Shown in pieces: positions 5,099-6,972 of a DNA stretch of 6,972 nucleotides (position 1 is the first letter of the stretch; each line of letters starts with the position of its first letter). Made by a program: the position numbers and the translations under genes. The DNA is taken from contig DATDMT010000234.1 of assembly GCA_036518635.1 (NCBI GenBank), positions 1 through 6,972 on the forward strand. The letters run 5' to 3'. This DNA comes from AWTP1-18 sp036518635 (GTDB lineage Bacteria > Pseudomonadota > Gammaproteobacteria > Burkholderiales > Rhodocyclaceae). Under the pieces are notes generated by a model. That model searched no databases and was not told where the DNA came from. It saw only the letters and a program-made list of their open reading frames with translations.

Positions 5099-6972
5099 AT
5101 GAATATGATGAGCAACAAGGAAATTGGCATTGGCAACCTGCTGAAAAGCGGCCTGACGCTGAAGCAGCATCGCGACGCGATCATCGAGCGGACCAAGTCC
5201 ACCGGCTGCTACAACGGCCTGAAGGAACTGCAACTGCGCGACTCCGATCCGATCGGCTACGAAAAGCTGTTCTCCAAGCTGCGCGGCGGTCTGGTGCATG
5301 CCCGCGAAACCGCAAAGAAGATCGCTGCCAGCCCCATCGTCGAGCAGGAAGGCGAACTCTGCTTCACCCTGTACAACGCCGCCGGCGACTGCGTGCTGAC
5401 CTCCACCGGGATCATCATCCACGTGGGGACCATGGGCGCCGCGATCAAGTACATGATCGAGAACAACTGGGAAGCCAATCCCACGATCAATCCCGGGGAC
5501 ATGTTCACCACCAATGACTGCGCCATCGGCAACGTGCACCCCTGCGACATCGCCACCATCGTCCCGATCTTCTGGGAAGGCAAGCTGATCGGCTGGGTCG
5601 GCGGCGTCACCCACGTGATCGACACAGGCTCGGTGACCCCGGGTTCGATGTCCACCGGCCAGACCCAGCGCTTCGGCGACGGCTACATGATCACCTGCCG
5701 CAAGACCGGCGTGAACGACACGCCGCTGCGCGACTGGCTGCACGAGTCGCAGCGTTCGGTGCGTACGCCGAAGTACTGGATCCTCGACGAGAAGACCCGC
5801 ATCGCCGGCTGCCACATGATCCGCGAACTGGTGGAAGACGTGATCCGCGCCGACGGCCTGGAAGCCTACGAGAAGTTCTCCCACGAAGTGATCGAGGAAG
5901 GCCGCCGCGGCCTGATGAGCCGGATCAAGGCGATGACCATGCCCGGCGTCTATCGCAAGGTATCCTTCGTCGATGTGCCCTATAAGCACGAGGACGTGCA
6001 GGTCTCCAACGCCTTCGCCAAGCTCGACTCGATCATGCACTCGCCCTGCGAGATGACCATCAAGCCGGACGGCAAGTGGCGCCTCGACTTCGAGGGCGCC
6101 AGCCGCTGGGGCTGGCATACCTTCAACGCCCACCAGGTGGCCTTCACCTCCGGTATCTGGGTGATGATGTGTCAGACCCTGGTGCCGACGCAGCGGATCA
6201 ACGACGGCGCCTACTACGCCACCGAGTTCCATCTGCCCAAGGGAAGCTGGTGCAACCCGGACGACCGCCGCACCGGCCACGCCTACGCCTGGCACTTCCT
6301 GGTCTCCGGCTGGGCGGCACTGTGGCGCGGCCTCGGCCAGTCCTACTTCAGCCGCGGCTACCTGGAAGAAGTCAATGCCGGCAACGCCAACACCTCCAAC
6401 TGGCTGCAGGGCGGCGGCATCAACCAGGACGGCGAGATCCACGCGGTCAACAGCTTCGAGGCCTCCTCCTGCGGCACCGGCGCCTGCGCCGTCAAGGACG
6501 GCCTGAACCACGCCGCCGCCATCTGGAATCCGGAAGGCGACATGGGCGACATCGAAATCTGGGAAATGGCCGAGCCCCTGCTGTACATGGGCCGCAACGT
6601 CAAATCCAACTCCGGCGGCTACGGCAAGTATCGCGGCGGCTGCGGTTTCGAAACCCTGCGCATGGTGTGGAACGCCCAGGACTGGACCATGTTCTTCATG
6701 GGCAACGGCTTCATGAACAGCGACTGGGGCATGATGGGTGGCTACCCCTCGGCCACCGGCTATCGCTTCGAAGCCCACAAGACCGGCCTGAAGGAGCGCA
6801 TCGCTTCCGGCGACACGCTGCCGATGGGCGGCGACATCGACCCGACGCGTCCCGACTATGAGCGTCACCTGGATGCCACCGCGGTGGTCAAGCGCGACAA
6901 GCAGTGCGTCACCACCGAGGACTGCTACGACAACCACGACCTGTACCTGAACTACATCCGTGGCGGCCCCGG
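5099..6972 (+). CDS. acxB: Acetone carboxylase, alpha subunit (3' end outside window)
   Basis: The first 624 residues of a protein expected to be about 776 long; the frame is open to the right edge. It belongs to the hydantoinase B family and closely resembles acetone carboxylase alpha subunits. The metal site is visible: NVHPCD supplies His147 and Asp150, and GVTHVIDTG supplies His172. The spacing (3 and 22) is the same as for the His150, Asp153 and His175 ligands of Mn(II) that I recall from the Xanthobacter structure. Other family landmarks are the early ARETAKKIAASPIVEQEGE segment (68-86), GDMFTTNDCAIG (133-144), FEASSCGTGACAVKDG (453-468) and the Gly-rich NSGGYGKYRGGCG (504-516). The alpha subunit holds the manganese centre where the activated ketone meets carboxyphosphate or CO2 to form acetoacetate in the cytoplasm. 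It follows acxA by 11 bases in one operon; the small gamma subunit gene should follow. Aromatic ketone carboxylases are the main alternative, judged less likely because of gene order, subunit lengths and motif agreement. Confidence 0.92.
   Translation, partial: MNMMSNKEIGIGNLLKSGLTLKQHRDAIIERTKSTGCYNGLKELQLRDSDPIGYEKLFSKLRGGLVHARETAKKIAASPIVEQEGELCFTLYNAAGDCVLTSTGIIIHVGTMGAAIKYMIENNWEANPTINPGDMFTTNDCAIGNVHPCDIATIVPIFWEGKLIGWVGGVTHVIDTGSVTPGSMSTGQTQRFGDGYMITCRKTGVNDTPLRDWLHESQRSVRTPKYWILDEKTRIAGCHMIRELVEDVIRADGLEAYEKFSHEVIEEGRRGLMSRIKAMTMPGVYRKVSFVDVPYKHEDVQVSNAFAKLDSIMHSPCEMTIKPDGKWRLDFEGASRWGWHTFNAHQVAFTSGIWVMMCQTLVPTQRINDGAYYATEFHLPKGSWCNPDDRRTGHAYAWHFLVSGWAALWRGLGQSYFSRGYLEEVNAGNANTSNWLQGGGINQDGEIHAVNSFEASSCGTGACAVKDGLNHAAAIWNPEGDMGDIEIWEMAEPLLYMGRNVKSNSGGYGKYRGGCGFETLRMVWNAQDWTMFFMGNGFMNSDWGMMGGYPSATGYRFEAHKTGLKERIASGDTLPMGGDIDPTRPDYERHLDATAVVKRDKQCVTTEDCYDNHDLYLNYIRGGP

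Noticed and set aside
4910..6937. A very long open frame (675 codons) on the minus strand opposite the end of acxA and acxB
   Set aside because: It is antisense to two strongly recognised genes. Its translation is low-complexity Gly/Ala/Val/His/Asp-rich, as produced by the reverse of GC-biased codons, and no family is recognisable.

Overview
This 7 kb, GC-rich (by eye well over 60%) window looks like the chromosome of a gammaproteobacterium close to Pseudomonas or Azotobacter. Two things suggest this: strong GC preference at third codon positions, and REP/REPIN repeats with the GTAGGAG / GTGGGAG heads typical of pseudomonads. The protein families also occur in betaproteobacteria (Thauera, Aromatoleum, Cupriavidus), so the lineage is an inference.

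Layout, all genes on the + strand. (1) 2-523: C-terminal end of a DUF1302 outer-membrane-type protein, followed 17 bases later by (2) 541-1824: a complete DUF1329 exported protein. These two form the end of an operon closed by a perfect 12-bp hairpin (1839-1869). (3) 1931-2449: a small orphan gene that resembles a HEPN-domain family in its N-terminal half and is divergent in the middle. (4) 2450-2942: about 490 bases without a gene, holding a REPIN (2472-2555), a second type of REP (about 2721-2748), candidate activator sites (2651-2711) and a good sigma-54 -24/-12 promoter (2811-2826). (5) 2943-5087: acetone carboxylase beta subunit (acxA). (6) 5099-6972: acetone carboxylase alpha subunit (acxB), running off the right edge after 624 residues. 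The small gamma subunit (acxC) would be expected just beyond the window.

AcxA and AcxB are subunits of the ATP-dependent enzyme that carboxylates acetone to acetoacetate. The beta subunit carries the ASKHA-type nucleotide-binding motifs. The alpha subunit shows the His-x2-Asp...His set (H147, D150, H172) expected to hold the manganese. In characterised bacteria this operon is driven by sigma-54 RNA polymerase with the activator AcxR, and the intergenic region here has matching architecture: a GG-N10-GC promoter about 120 bases upstream of the acxA start and repeated or palindromic elements 100-160 bases further upstream. The DUF1302-DUF1329 pair is often found beside catabolic clusters for hydrophobic compounds. 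Here it may belong to the same metabolic neighbourhood, but it is a separate transcription unit.

The window holds no clear new multi-gene system. The points most worth a second look are the regulatory region of acxA, the REPIN with a different REP beside it, and the divergent HEPN-like gene.
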